This document shows positions 36,701 to 45,068 of a stretch of DNA of 64,000 nucleotides, piece by piece (position 1 is the stretch's first letter; every line of letters begins with the position of its first letter). The notes beneath the pieces were generated by a model, which made no database searches, was not told the origin of the DNA, and worked only from the letters and a program-made list of their open reading frames with translations. Where the stretch lies: positions 1-64,000 of the forward strand of contig NZ_ABVL01000018.1 in the NCBI RefSeq assembly GCF_000173075.1, written 5' to 3'. Both the position numbers and the translations under genes were made by a program. Origin of the DNA: Chthoniobacter flavus Ellin428. GTDB taxonomy: Bacteria > Verrucomicrobiota > Verrucomicrobiia > Chthoniobacterales > Chthoniobacteraceae.

Positions 36701-36831
36701 ACCAGGGCAATACCGACAAAGGCGCCAAAGTGAAGGGGTTGGACAATGCCAGTGACTATTCCTACCAAGTGACGGCCGTGAACGCGGGAGGCATTTCGCC
36801 CCCGGCGACGGTTCATGTGGCAGGGCATTAA
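33742..36831 (+). CDS. Rhamnogalacturonan-lyase-like (PL4) secreted protein with FN3 modules
   Basis: 1029 aa from the ATG at 33742 (start uncertain). Signal peptide around SGLVLAILAIAFSFRPACAA. Then a PL4-type catalytic beta-sandwich (TVTMANGIASIVIVTKTGRLNSVGY), a domain II (GRGVVKGKIVIHDSG...WWVKTEADGSFTIPNVHAGEKYLLWAFG), and a carbohydrate-binding domain III (GTIQWTPVRVGATVFELGTPNR). Three fibronectin type III-like modules follow (starting about APAEVMAYAGNN, APTRLTVAHSG, APEALAGNWKK). Predicted to cleave rhamnogalacturonan I. An SGNH esterase gene starts 4 bases after the stop. Confidence 0.82.
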   Translation: MRHSTTIRSNLRHSAEGGRRTRQVIVVVWSLARALTSVSGLVLAILAIAFSFRPACAAANAPEGRTGPGPNVTVKENGDGTVTMANGIASIVIVTKTGRLNSVGYTYDHDGTPKTCETLSGKGQYYYGGFSLGNGVFEYALAVDPASNGGDLADVKLVSSTEKNGVMEIHFSMLRGSPGFYSTATMTHRPQDERFEVGAWGVVTRVPAAFNWLSADDKRNWFIGVPTKTGVKVPDSPHEITVCLDGTQAGNYADKFIYGQDHSDLRAWGWSSVGQGGLNVGRWMMTTMEFSNGGPLKRDVSSYPYSELNNSILTGEVGMGSDGYLDNGEVWTKTCGPWFTYLNSVPASVKDAKQAAHLLFQDAQARAEAEAKAWPYAWFKNEHFVPASGRGVVKGKIVIHDSGNPNASAAGLWVGLQRQPQTYKGFYDFQKWSKTYQWWVKTEADGSFTIPNVHAGEKYLLWAFGPGAAGTFLSQKLEGGQPPFACDLPSKEFTVAVKAGETENLGTIQWTPVRVGATVFELGTPNRKADEFRHGEDYWAPGTPPKLGFPTPVWGGQMEFPLDFPDGLNYVVGQSQWTKDWNYVLPAMADAKGDYQPCTGTITFDLAKAPDKGATASIYIALAGNDGDKVVVRVNGADLGTAAGVTGAPNAMTPAGFAPPYSDTSSIHFSDHGPFSDERITFPADLLRAGKNTIALTMDSRKMVSFLMVDYLRLELPGYVPPAPAEVMAYAGNNRVLVTWPVMPGATSYNILRSTQRDSGYASMASGHLAPVCGSGQIRTTFADTTAANGTQYFYVVQSVNPGGKSADSKPSAGTTPTAKLSASAPPAPTRLTVAHSGHHEAALTWSAAPGANYYRVWRTTMHLDGVGGTDPLRTVLMDETAGTGFTDHSPTDGRIYRYHVTATNAAGTSGASDAVTAVPLPPPPATAPEALAGNWKKTRNGNAISLTWQPVPGATGYVIYRSTGTVSEFQWPVHFLTALVETTYTDQGNTDKGAKVKGLDNASDYSYQVTAVNAGGISPPATVHVAGH

Positions 36832-36835
36832 CTTT

Positions 36836-37537
36836 ATGAAACCCATCTTTCTCCTCATCGCCTTGCTGCTCGGCCATCTCCAGGCGGTGGAACCCATTGC
36901 CGCTTTCTCATCCGGCACGCGCGTCCTTTTTCAAGGCGACTCGATCACCGATGGGAATCGTGGTCGCAACGCAGATCCGAATCATATCCTCGGTCACGGC
37001 TACGTTTTCATCATCGCAGCGAAATATGGAGCGGCGTTCGCGGCGCTCGATCTCGATTTCGCGAATCGCGGCGTATCCGGCAACACGGTGCGTGAACTGC
37101 AGAAACGTTGGGAGAAGGACACCCTCGAGATGAAGCCCGATGTGTTGAGCATCCTCATCGGCGTGAATGATCAGTCGCACGACGTGCCCATCGATGAATA
37201 TGAGCGCACTTACGATGAACTGATCACCCAGGCGAAGACCGCGAATCCCAAGCTCCGGATCGTGCTCTGCGAGCCCTTCACGCTGCCGGTCGGCAAACGG
37301 AAGGACGGCTACGCAGCATGGCGCGCCGGCATTCAGGCACGGCAGGACGTGGTGGCCAGGCTGGCCGCCAAGCACGATGCCGCGCTGGTGCGCTTTCAGC
37401 CGGTTTTCGACGCGGCCTGCAAAATCGCTCCCGCCGAGCACTGGATCTGGGATGGAGTTCATCCCACGTACTCCGGCCACCAATTGATGGCCGATGAATG
37501 GGAGCGGACGGTCCGCGCAAAATGGCCGAATCCTTAG
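36836..37537 (+). CDS. SGNH/GDSL esterase, probably rhamnogalacturonan acetylesterase-like
   Basis: 233 aa from the ATG at 36836 with a signal peptide (KPIFLLIALLLGHLQA). GDSITDG with nucleophile Ser36, Gly in NRGVSGNT, block III GVND and block V DGVHPTYSGH supply the Ser-Gly-Asn-His set and the catalytic Asp-His pair. It follows the lyase gene by 4 bases, so the pair probably deacetylates and cleaves pectic polysaccharide together. Confidence 0.87.
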   Translation: MKPIFLLIALLLGHLQAVEPIAAFSSGTRVLFQGDSITDGNRGRNADPNHILGHGYVFIIAAKYGAAFAALDLDFANRGVSGNTVRELQKRWEKDTLEMKPDVLSILIGVNDQSHDVPIDEYERTYDELITQAKTANPKLRIVLCEPFTLPVGKRKDGYAAWRAGIQARQDVVARLAAKHDAALVRFQPVFDAACKIAPAEHWIWDGVHPTYSGHQLMADEWERTVRAKWPNP

Positions 37538-37706
37538 TCGCGTATCCCTGGCGATGACGACCATTCGTCATCGTCCCGGCGCCGACGGATCCGCGTTGGA
37601 TCCCGCAATTCACTGGTCGAAGAATTAGAACTAGATCGCCCGATCTCCTGAAAGTAGATTGGCCGAAGGGAAACTTTATAAACTGAAGTCGGAGGATGCT
37701 TAACCG

Positions 37707-38363
37707 ATGCGATACCCTATCCTATTCCTTATTTTCGTTGTCGTCGGTCCATTCCTGACGCAGGCAAGTGCGCAGGAAAATGGGACGAGAGGTCATTTTC
37801 TGCAAGAAGTGCTCCGTGAGCTTTCACTACGGAATGGGGACGTATTCGCTCTCGAACTTTTTGCAGGCGAGAAGGGTGTCAAGAGTTCCTGCCCGCAGAT
37901 GGATCTCAATGTCATCAACGCATACACCAGTTCAGAAAAGCTGCTTCGGGCATACTTCCCTCAGTACGAAATTGTGCGATCACCTACCCAGCCTACTTTG
38001 CATTTCGTAATATCCCGGCAGACTAATAGCGTCAGCTCCTATGCAATGGAGCAGAAGCTTGGCGATTTTCAATTTGAAGGCAGCCCCAACGGGTTGATTT
38101 CGCGGATCGGAGACACCGTGCCGTCTATCAAGACGGTCGCTTTCCTGCCCATTCCAGACATCAATAAGCTGTATTTTTTCGTTGTCGTTCCCAAGGTCAG
38201 GGCATCGCTGCAGGCAGGCGTCGTTCGCGATGCGTTGAGTGCTTGTATTGACTTTGACAAAACCAAGGGGATTGCCTGGGTGGCCACGACCCGAGTCAAC
38301 AAGGGGGAACAGCATACCGAGGTGTCGTACACGAGTGATGCGGTTTTTTTGGAAGTTAAATAG
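37707..38363 (+). CDS. Hypothetical secreted protein
   Basis: 218 aa with a signal peptide (PILFLIFVVVGPFLTQASAQ). No family recognised. It contains one Cys pair (Cys at SSCPQ and SACID) and a YTSSEKLLRAYFPQYEIV segment; the C-terminal half is beta-rich. Single gene, with about 170 bases after the esterase and 310 before the next gene on the other strand. Its GC content is lower than that of its neighbours. Confidence 0.7.
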   Translation: MRYPILFLIFVVVGPFLTQASAQENGTRGHFLQEVLRELSLRNGDVFALELFAGEKGVKSSCPQMDLNVINAYTSSEKLLRAYFPQYEIVRSPTQPTLHFVISRQTNSVSSYAMEQKLGDFQFEGSPNGLISRIGDTVPSIKTVAFLPIPDINKLYFFVVVPKVRASLQAGVVRDALSACIDFDKTKGIAWVATTRVNKGEQHTEVSYTSDAVFLEVK

Positions 38364-38673
38364 CCAACTGGAATCATTGTGTTTCCAGCGGCGTTAAAAA
38401 GTCCTGGTGCTGTGTGCATGGACGAGACCAGTTATGTATTCTTTAAGGCGGCGAAGTGATTGCTCGCGAAAATGTAACGCAATTCGTTGTTCTTACTCGT
38501 CAGGAAAACAATGATTCCCGCCGGGTAACGCATGGATCGTAAGCCGGAGGGCTTCCGATTGGACTAAGCGGATTGAAGGAAGCTATTGATCTGAGGCTAT
38601 TCCGGCGACTCATCGGCGCTTTCCAGGTGCTCTCGCGCGCCAGCGGTGTTCGGCAGGGCACGTCTGGCGATGG
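38364..38673. other. Convergent intergenic region, nothing recognised
   Basis: 310 bases between the hypothetical gene and the GH10-like gene. I see no strong hairpin terminator, gene or familiar repeat here. Confidence 0.4.
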
Positions 38674-39945
38674 TCAGATTCCCGATGGCTGCTTCGCCGG
38701 CGGATCACCCAGATATTTCAAGACACTCGGCGGGGCACCATTGAAGATGTGGATGCCAGCCGCTCCCTGTTCGTACCAATGGCGGGCACGCTCGAACCAC
38801 ATGGCTTCGGTCATCGTCGTGGCGGTGGCAGGCGCTTTCTCACCAGGCTTCAACTTGGCGACGTCTCCGGGCGTGGGATCGCGCCCGGCGATGGTGGCTT
38901 CTTCACCGAGATACACCGCGCAGCCGGTGCCTTTCGCTTTCTGGACGAACGGACGCAGATCGAAATCCCATCCGCCGAGGCCGTGCTGCGAGACGACGAG
39001 GATGTCGAGCAAGCGCTCCTGCAACCACACATCGACATCGCAGCCCCAAAGCAGATAATTGGCGTGATCGATGCGCGCGGAGAGGCCGAGTGGCCGGCCT
39101 TTCTTCTTCGCGGCTTCGTCCACGGCCTGGCGGATCTCGCGGAGCAGCCCCGTCATCAACTCCGCGCGGTAGTGCAGCCAGCGTTCATCGTGATCGTCCG
39201 GGATCGTTTGCGGATCGAGATGGAAGCGATCCTGGTAGCCTTTGACCAGCGACTCTTCATAACCGAAGCACGGTGGATGGCGCAGGAAATCGAGATCGAC
39301 GCCGTCCACATCGCGCTCCAACACTTCGCGCACGATGCCGAGCACCCGAGCACGCACTTCGGGAAAAGCGTAGCTCAAGGAGGGCTGCTCGCGTCCATCG
39401 CGAGAACGCACGCGCCACTCGGGGTGATCCCACCAGAACTTCGAATTGAAGAATCGCGCCATGCTATCGCCGACCCAACCATTCGCTTTCAAGGGATACA
39501 CCGCATTCATCCGCACGGAGGCATAGCACTGCATGTCCGCCGCATGGCACCCCTCGGCAATGCACTGCAACGTATCCACACCATCCGCTCGCAGCTTTTG
39601 CAACAAACCCGCCAGCGTCCGGTCGCCATCGCGGACCGCCGCGAGCGTCTCCGTCGAAATGCCCTCGCCGCAGAGTTCGGCGATGCGCGAAGGGTAGTTT
39701 ACCTTCGTGCCCAAGGTGACGCCCCATTGGTAAATGCCCACCTGCGTGCCGCGCATTCTTTGCGGTACCTCCCGGAGCGTCGCAGCGTCCTTCAGCCGGC
39801 CCGTGTAGAATCCGTTGTGCCCGTCATCATTCAGGATGAGCCGCTTCGGCGCGGTGAGCGGAGCGATGCGGTCGGGGTCGGCGGCATGGAGTGCCGCCAG
39901 CGGAGCCAGCAGCACGGCGGTGAGGGTATGGAGGGCGTGTTTCAT
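38674..39945 (-). CDS. Secreted glycoside-hydrolase-like protein (GH10-like/DUF187 barrel)
   Basis: 423 aa with a signal peptide (ALHTLTAVLLAPLAALHA). A TIM-barrel layout is suggested by FFNSKFWWDHPEWRVRS, SYAFPEVRARVLGIVREVLERDVDGVDLDFLRHPP and GLSARIDHANYLLWGCDVDVWLQERLLD, similar to the family 10-like glycosidases (COG1649 type) common in Verrucomicrobia and Planctomycetes. DGVDLDF has the Asp residues of such barrels. Substrate unknown. Transcribed toward the SGNH/hypothetical genes. Confidence 0.7.
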   Translation of the reverse strand: MKHALHTLTAVLLAPLAALHAADPDRIAPLTAPKRLILNDDGHNGFYTGRLKDAATLREVPQRMRGTQVGIYQWGVTLGTKVNYPSRIAELCGEGISTETLAAVRDGDRTLAGLLQKLRADGVDTLQCIAEGCHAADMQCYASVRMNAVYPLKANGWVGDSMARFFNSKFWWDHPEWRVRSRDGREQPSLSYAFPEVRARVLGIVREVLERDVDGVDLDFLRHPPCFGYEESLVKGYQDRFHLDPQTIPDDHDERWLHYRAELMTGLLREIRQAVDEAAKKKGRPLGLSARIDHANYLLWGCDVDVWLQERLLDILVVSQHGLGGWDFDLRPFVQKAKGTGCAVYLGEEATIAGRDPTPGDVAKLKPGEKAPATATTMTEAMWFERARHWYEQGAAGIHIFNGAPPSVLKYLGDPPAKQPSGI

Positions 39946-40182
39946 GGGGGGCGGCTTTCAGATTTACAGACCGGGATGAATCTGCCGGGCAAACCGATGC
40001 GCAAAAAGCGTAAAGCGATGAGCATAACCGCACGCTCGGCAGCGATTTTCTTCCAAGAAGTTCTGATTGGACCGGAAACTCTCACAGCCGGAATTTGCAT
40101 TGAGCGACATCGGACGCCCCGAATGGCAGGGCCCGCAGAAGGGATAGGGGGCAGGCGGCATTTTTTGACAATACCGAATCGC

Positions 40183-40320
40183 GGCAAGTACTTCGACGGC
40201 CCCTGGAAGACTCGTGCGTCACTATCCGCCGCGCCAGCGGTCCCCTTGCCTGTCCCGCCCATTTCATGCTCATCGTCGCGACGCCCCCTGCGGAGGGGGT
40301 TACTCCAGCGATCCAGCCCT
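40183..40320 (+). pseudogene. comM internal remnant
   Basis: Matches comM 19883-20010 at DNA level; in register it reads LRRPLEDSCVTIRRASGPLA then shifts frame before PCGGGYSSDP. It shares derived changes (RRPLE, SCVTIRRA, the same frame shift) with the remnant at 33215, and both follow CATTTTTTGACAAyACCGAATCGC. The rest of 39946-40182 shows no gene that I can support. Confidence 0.75.
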
Positions 40321-40331
40321 CATCGGCAAAG

Positions 40332-40363
40332 CAAAACGCCCCGGCTTGCGCACGGGGCGTTTG
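40332..40363 (-). terminator. Intrinsic terminator of the RRM protein gene
   Basis: Stem CGCCCCG/CGGGGCG extended with AAA/TTT (10 bp) and a 9-base loop, 30 bases beyond the gene's stop on the minus strand, followed there by a T-rich stretch (TTTTGCTTTG). Confidence 0.75.
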
Positions 40364-40392
40364 CGAAATGCAGATCGTGAAGCTGCCGGCGC

Positions 40393-40716
40393 TTAGTAGC
40401 GCTTGCCCTGACCGCCGGAGCGGTTCCCACCGAACGAGCGCGAGCCACCGCCGCCGCCGCCGCGTTCTTCACGCGGACGCGCTTCATTCACGGTGAGCGC
40501 ACGGCCCTGCACGGTTTTGCCGTGGAAGAGGTCGATCGCCTTTTGCGCTTCTTCGCTCGAAGACATGGTCACGAAGCCGAAGCCGCGGCTTTTGCCGGTA
40601 AACTTGTCCTGCATGAGGGTGGCCTCGGAGACGGTGCCGGCTTCGGCAAAGGTATCCTGAAGGTCCATCTCAGTGGTGTCGAAGGAGAGATTCCCGACGT
40701 AGAGTTTGTTGGACAT
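40393..40716 (-). CDS. Glycine-rich RNA-binding protein (single RRM)
   Basis: 107 aa. RNP2 LYVGNLSF at residues 5-12 and RNP1 KSRGFGFV at 42-49 define one RRM (about 4-80); the C-terminal tail is Gly/Arg/Ser-rich (GGGGGGSRSFGGNRSGGQGKRY). Such proteins are found in cyanobacteria and several other phyla, often cold-induced and thought to act as RNA chaperones. Own terminator downstream. The 350-base upstream region (40717-41068) may carry a long 5' leader. Confidence 0.93.
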   Translation of the reverse strand: MSNKLYVGNLSFDTTEMDLQDTFAEAGTVSEATLMQDKFTGKSRGFGFVTMSSSEEAQKAIDLFHGKTVQGRALTVNEARPREERGGGGGGSRSFGGNRSGGQGKRY

Positions 40717-41068
40717 GATGGTTTTTTCTTTCTTGCAAGTGCGGACCTGGGTGGCTGTTTCCGTTTATCGGATCTCAAAACTGCCACTGACGTCCGCGGA
40801 AAAAATCCGCATCTTGAAACAACTAGCAATCTACCAAACCTCGAAAGGTTCCAAACTTGTAAGTCGCAGTAGATAGGCGATTGGGCGCCAGCGCAAGAAA
40901 TATCTTTCGCCTTGGGTTTTGCACGCGGATGAACCGAGCGGAAAAGCGGACGCGTGGGACGCTGTCCGCGAACTCACCGTCACACTGCACACGTTCATTC
41001 ATCTTCTTGATTTTCCGCAGATCGGGGGGTGCGCTTGTCGGAATCGATTCCCGCTAGTAACCTCCGAT
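40717..41068. other. Divergent intergenic region, possible long leader of the RRM gene
   Basis: No protein gene that I can support between the divergent RRM gene and the small hypothetical gene. Promoters for both must be here. Cold-shock-type genes often have long untranslated leaders, so part of it may be transcribed; I cannot show that from sequence alone. Confidence 0.35.
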
Positions 41069-41431
41069 ATGGAAAAACCCAACCTGAAAACCCTCAGCAG
41101 AGCACTACAACTCGTCACGGAGCGCGTCGAGTCGCTGGAAAGGGCTCGCGGCGCGGACGCCGCACAGGCCAGCAAGCACCTGGAAGTGATGTCGAGCGAA
41201 CACGCCACTCGCGAGGTCCTCCTGCAATTCGCACAGGAGATAGCCGTTCACGAAGGCATTCCGGTCGAACTCTTTGCCGCGCGTTTTGAGGCGGCAAAGG
41301 AATGGCACCGGGATCGCTTTTTGCAACAGATCGAAGTCGTTGATCCGTGGCTTGCCGCCAGGGTGGATGCACGCGGTGTGGCCGAAGTCCCCACCGAAGA
41401 ACAGCCTCCCTGCCTTTTTCCAGAGTGGTAA
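41069..41431 (+). CDS. Hypothetical protein, helical N-terminus
   Basis: 120 aa from the ATG at 41069. The first 50 residues look like a helix or coiled coil (LSRALQLVTERVESLERARGADAA), followed by VLLQFAQEIAVHEGIPVELFAARFEAAKEWHRDRFLQ. No family recognised, no membrane segment. Stand-alone gene 155 bases before the CDF exporter on the same strand. Confidence 0.6.
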   Translation: MEKPNLKTLSRALQLVTERVESLERARGADAAQASKHLEVMSSEHATREVLLQFAQEIAVHEGIPVELFAARFEAAKEWHRDRFLQQIEVVDPWLAARVDARGVAEVPTEEQPPCLFPEW

Positions 41432-41585
41432 TCTGGCCACACTGCATCATCGGATGACATTGCCAGGAATCTGACAAAGACCGAGGTCGAGCCGGCACTT
41501 CCGAGGCATTAGGGGCAGGCGATAACACCATTGGCGGTGGACGGGGGATTTAGCGCTTTTTGCAATAATATACTATCCTGCAACC

Positions 41586-42608
41586 ATGCCCAAAAACCAC
41601 CCAGACGATCACGAACACAATCATGGGAAAGAGGATCATCACCATGACGAACACGAAGGTCATGGGCATGATCACGATCATCGTGACGAGGGAGACCATC
41701 ATCATCCCCATGGCCACGGCCATCACCACCACGCGCCGCCGGACAACACCCTCGCCTTCGCCGTAGGCGTGACCCTCAATATGGGATTCGTGATCGCGGA
41801 GGTAGTGTACGGTCTGGCCGCACATTCGTTGGCCTTGCTGTCCGACGCCGGGCACAACCTAAGCGATGTTTTCGGTCTCCTTATCGCTTGGGGAGCGATT
41901 CACATCGGCAAGAGCATCCCTACCAAGCGTCACACCTACGGTTACCGCCGATCGTCCATTCTCGCCGCATTGGTCAATGCGGTTGTCTTGCTGATCGTGG
42001 TGGGAGGCATCACTTGGGAAGCCATCGAACGGCTATACAAACCTGAACCGGTTGCCGGGACGACCGTGATTTGGGTGGCTGCGGTGGGCGTCCTGATCAA
42101 TGGCATTTCTGCATGGCTCTTCATGGCCGGCCGCAAGCACGACCTGAACGTGAAAGGTGCATTTCTCCACATGGCGGGAGACGCCATTGTTTCGGTAGGC
42201 GTCATCATCATCGGCTTCGCCATCCGCGCCACCGGATGGCATTGGCTCGATCCGGCAGTCAGCATTCTCATTGGCGCGGTGATTGTCTGGGGCACGTGGA
42301 GTTTGCTCCGTGAATCGATCAACCTGGCACTGGATGCGGTGCCGGAGGCGATCGATCCACACGCTGTCGAGAACTACCTCGCGGCCCTCCCCGGCGTCCA
42401 AACTGTCCACGATCTACACATCTGGGGCATGAGCACGACGGAAGTGGCTCTCACGGCTCATCTGGTCATGCCCGTGCCGCCAACGGGGGACAATTTCCTG
42501 CACGACGTTGCGCACGCATTGCGGGAAAAATTCGGCATCGGCCATTCCACCGTGCAAATCGAGCATGGTGACGTGGAATGCCATCTGGCGCCCGCCCATG
42601 TGGTATAA
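41586..42608 (+). CDS. Cation diffusion facilitator (CzcD/ZitB-like) with His-rich N-terminus
   Basis: 340 aa. The first 50 residues are a His/Asp/Glu-rich tail (over 20 His), then six membrane segments with the metal-site motifs SDAGHNLSD in helix 2 and HMAGDAIVS in helix 5, and the C-terminal cytoplasmic domain (DPHAVENYLAALPGVQTVHDLHIWGMS). HxxxD in both sites predicts zinc (or cobalt/cadmium) export by proton antiport. Confidence 0.93.
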   Translation: MPKNHPDDHEHNHGKEDHHHDEHEGHGHDHDHRDEGDHHHPHGHGHHHHAPPDNTLAFAVGVTLNMGFVIAEVVYGLAAHSLALLSDAGHNLSDVFGLLIAWGAIHIGKSIPTKRHTYGYRRSSILAALVNAVVLLIVVGGITWEAIERLYKPEPVAGTTVIWVAAVGVLINGISAWLFMAGRKHDLNVKGAFLHMAGDAIVSVGVIIIGFAIRATGWHWLDPAVSILIGAVIVWGTWSLLRESINLALDAVPEAIDPHAVENYLAALPGVQTVHDLHIWGMSTTEVALTAHLVMPVPPTGDNFLHDVAHALREKFGIGHSTVQIEHGDVECHLAPAHVV

Positions 42609-42677
42609 CATCGGCCTCTTGTAACGGCTATCGCTCGAGGTAAGCCATGCACGGCGGCCGACGGCCGCACCGGTGGA

Positions 42678-44780
42678 TCAGTGTCTCCTGTCGGAATCGC
42701 CCTCGAAGAGGTTTTTGAAACCACGGCCGATCTTCGCGAAGAGAGAATCGTCCGGCTTTTTCTTCGAGTGATGAGACCGCGGGGAGGAAGAACTCGCGTG
42801 AAATTCGAAAGCGAGCGTCTGCTCTCCGGCGGCCGCCAGTTCGACAGTCCGGGTCCGTGCCTGGTGGCCATTCCAGCGGGCCCCGATTTCGTGACGGCCG
42901 GGCGGCAACAACAAATCAAGGGGGGCGGCGCCGACGGCTCGTCCATCGCAAATCACCTCCGCGCGATCGGGCTGGCAGGACACTTTCACCACCCCATGCG
43001 GGAACTCCTGTTGGAAGAGGGCACTTCCCGCGGCCGGCACTTTCACGCTGGTCATCCGGGGCGCCTGGCCCGGGAGCGAATAAACGATGCGGTACGCGCC
43101 CTGCGGCAGAATAAGCGTCGCCGGTGACACGCCGGAACTCTGCGCCTCGGGATGGGCGGAGGCGTCCGGAGAATCGGGCATGACTTGAAATGGAATGCCG
43201 GGAGGAACGGTCTCGATCCGGACCTGGGCCCCGGCCTCCGGCGTGGGAATCGGCTCCGCCAACGCACGTTGATCCGCCGTCTGTGGCGGCACATGGGGAA
43301 TCGCCGGCACTTCAGCGGAGGCAGGCGAAGGAGGAACCGCAGGGGCAACGACCGGAGTCGCCGTAGCCACCGCCGCAGGAGGGGCGGCTGGCAGCAGCGA
43401 CGCGGACGCCGGAGCCGATGCCACTGCGGGAACCGGCGCCACTGCGGGAACCGGCGCCACTGCGGGAACCGGCGCCACTGCGGGAGCCGGCGCCACTGCG
43501 GGAACCGATGCCACTGCGGGAGCCGGCACCACTGCGGGAACCGATGCCACTGCGGGAGCCGGCACCACTGCGGGAGCGACGACCGCCACCGGCTCGGCAG
43601 ATGGGGGGTGCTTTTTCACGAGCCAGGGTCGAATGGCGAAGAAAATCGCCAGCGGCGCGCAGAGAATCGCCGCGCTGATGATGATGGGGCGGTATTGTTT
43701 CCACGGCACCCTGCTCAATTGTGCCGGATCCAGTCGCGTCCTTTTCAATTGCGCCATCCCGGTCCGCACTTGCCCGGCCACCCGCGAAAGCGCGCTCGCG
43801 AGTCGGGGATCCTTCAGCCACTTGGCGATCGAGGCCGATATTTCCGCGAAAGAAAATGCCCGTGCGGCCCGTCCCGTGGCCTCGGCGGGGGGCTGCACCG
43901 CTAGTCCAAGAAGGCAGACCATTTCTTTACCGGAGGCCGGCCGCCGGCAGGGTTCCTTGGCCAGACACGCGGCAATCGCGTCTTCCCAAGCAGGCGGAAG
44001 CGCGGACTCGGGCCGGCCGGAATTGCGGCGCCGCTGAGCCATACTCTCCGGAATCACCTCCCGGATCTGCGTGCTCAAGTCGTCACCGTCAAAGGGCGGC
44101 TTGCCGGTCAGTAATTCGTAGAGGGTGGCTCCCACCGCGTAGATATCGTCGCTCGGTGAAGGCGGCTCTCCCATGACCTGTTGCGGACTCATGTAACCGA
44201 GCGTGGCGTCGTGATTCGCCCCGGCCTCTGCGTGGCCTCGCGTGCCAAAGACGAAGCCGAAGTCGGTGATCTTCAGGGCTCCGAGGGAATTGACCATGAG
44301 ACTGTCCGGCTTGAGTTTGTGGAGCAGGCAGCGCCCGGTCTCGTGGGCGTAGTCGATCACGGCGCACAATTCGGTCACCCAAACACTCAACTCCTCCGGT
44401 TTGAAACACCGGCTCGGGCGTTCCATCCGCAACTCCGAAAGATTCAGCCCATCCACATATTCCATGGCGATCGCGGCCATGTCTCCATCCTCGAGGAAAT
44501 CGTGAATGCGCACGATGTTCGGGTGCGCGAGTTCGAGACACCGTCGCGTCTCCTGTTTCAATTCGTCTCGCGCCGCGGCATCCCGATAGAGCCGATCGGG
44601 TAAAAACTTCAGGGCCACGATTCGATCGAGCGTCTTGTCGCGGGCCTTCCACAGCGTTCCCCTGCATTCACGCCCGGCCATCTCTACGAGCACATATCGT
44701 TCAAAAACGCGCTGCCCCTCACGAAGAGAAACGCACTCTGGCGCGTCGGCAATATCGGCATAGCTATCGGTCGCGGTCAT
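42678..44780 (-). CDS. Ser/Thr kinase-like membrane protein with PEGA-type C-terminus, probable pseudokinase
   Basis: 700 aa. Kinase-like domain at about 25-280 with Lys58 (VALKFLP), Glu77 and DFG at 173-175, but the catalytic loop reads LLHKLKPDSLMV where HRDLKPxN is expected, so the catalytic Asp is missing, and the Gly-rich loop (MAGRECRG) is degenerate. One membrane segment (about 365-388, PIIISAAILCAPLAIFFAI) is followed by a Pro/Ala/Val repeat tract (18-bp DNA repeats) and a C-terminal PEGA-like beta domain. Probably a signalling scaffold rather than an active kinase. Monocistronic. Confidence 0.85.
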   Translation of the reverse strand: MTATDSYADIADAPECVSLREGQRVFERYVLVEMAGRECRGTLWKARDKTLDRIVALKFLPDRLYRDAAARDELKQETRRCLELAHPNIVRIHDFLEDGDMAAIAMEYVDGLNLSELRMERPSRCFKPEELSVWVTELCAVIDYAHETGRCLLHKLKPDSLMVNSLGALKITDFGFVFGTRGHAEAGANHDATLGYMSPQQVMGEPPSPSDDIYAVGATLYELLTGKPPFDGDDLSTQIREVIPESMAQRRRNSGRPESALPPAWEDAIAACLAKEPCRRPASGKEMVCLLGLAVQPPAEATGRAARAFSFAEISASIAKWLKDPRLASALSRVAGQVRTGMAQLKRTRLDPAQLSRVPWKQYRPIIISAAILCAPLAIFFAIRPWLVKKHPPSAEPVAVVAPAVVPAPAVASVPAVVPAPAVASVPAVAPAPAVAPVPAVAPVPAVAPVPAVASAPASASLLPAAPPAAVATATPVVAPAVPPSPASAEVPAIPHVPPQTADQRALAEPIPTPEAGAQVRIETVPPGIPFQVMPDSPDASAHPEAQSSGVSPATLILPQGAYRIVYSLPGQAPRMTSVKVPAAGSALFQQEFPHGVVKVSCQPDRAEVICDGRAVGAAPLDLLLPPGRHEIGARWNGHQARTRTVELAAAGEQTLAFEFHASSSSPRSHHSKKKPDDSLFAKIGRGFKNLFEGDSDRRH
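43420..43580. repeat. 18-bp tandem repeat in the kinase-like gene
   Basis: Nine near-identical copies of an 18-base unit of the type GCCACTGCGGGAACCGGC, encoding the hexapeptide pattern PVPAVA / PAPAVA. The unit keeps the frame, so copy number change would only alter linker length in the extracytoplasmic stalk. Confidence 0.9.
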
Positions 44781-44985
44781 CCTTCTCTAGAGAGAAAATA
44801 GCGTGCCCCGTTCCGGCAAATCCCCCCTCCCCGCGTAATTTTGCGATGCCTCGTTGGCACAAAAATATAAGGCCAGTTTTCTCGTTTTCGATACGATCAG
44901 AGGATTGGCTTCGATCCATCAGAGTAATTGAGCGCGATCGCATCTCCGTCCCCGCCCGACCGCGGCGACATTATTTTGATCCTAA

Positions 44986-45043
44986 GGGACTGTGAAATAA
45001 ATAGGAGAGGGCCGTGACCCTCCCCATTTATTTCACAGTCTCT
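44986..45043. repeat. Inverted repeat between the two kinase genes
   Basis: Arms 44986-45011 and 45018-45043 pair nearly completely (core GACTGTGAAATAAAT) around a 6-base loop. It lies beyond the stop of the upstream kinase gene (minus strand) and could act as a terminator, though no T-run follows on that strand. The same 19-base core occurs as a single copy at 18661-18679. Confidence 0.75.
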
Positions 45044-45068
45044 CATTTTTTGACGCGGGAATCAGCAG

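Noticed and set aside
39946..40182. Open frame with two Cys pairs (CPFCG-like) on the minus strand upstream of the comM remnant
   Set aside because: The Cys pattern is weak and the frame has no plausible start or domain; insufficient support for a gene.
42640..42670. GCGGCCG/CGGCCGC palindrome between the CDF and kinase genes
   Set aside because: One-base loop and no T-run; not convincing as a terminator.
43420..43580. Possible CRISPR-like spacing in the 18-bp repeat
   Set aside because: Units are contiguous with no spacers and keep the reading frame; it is a coding tandem repeat.
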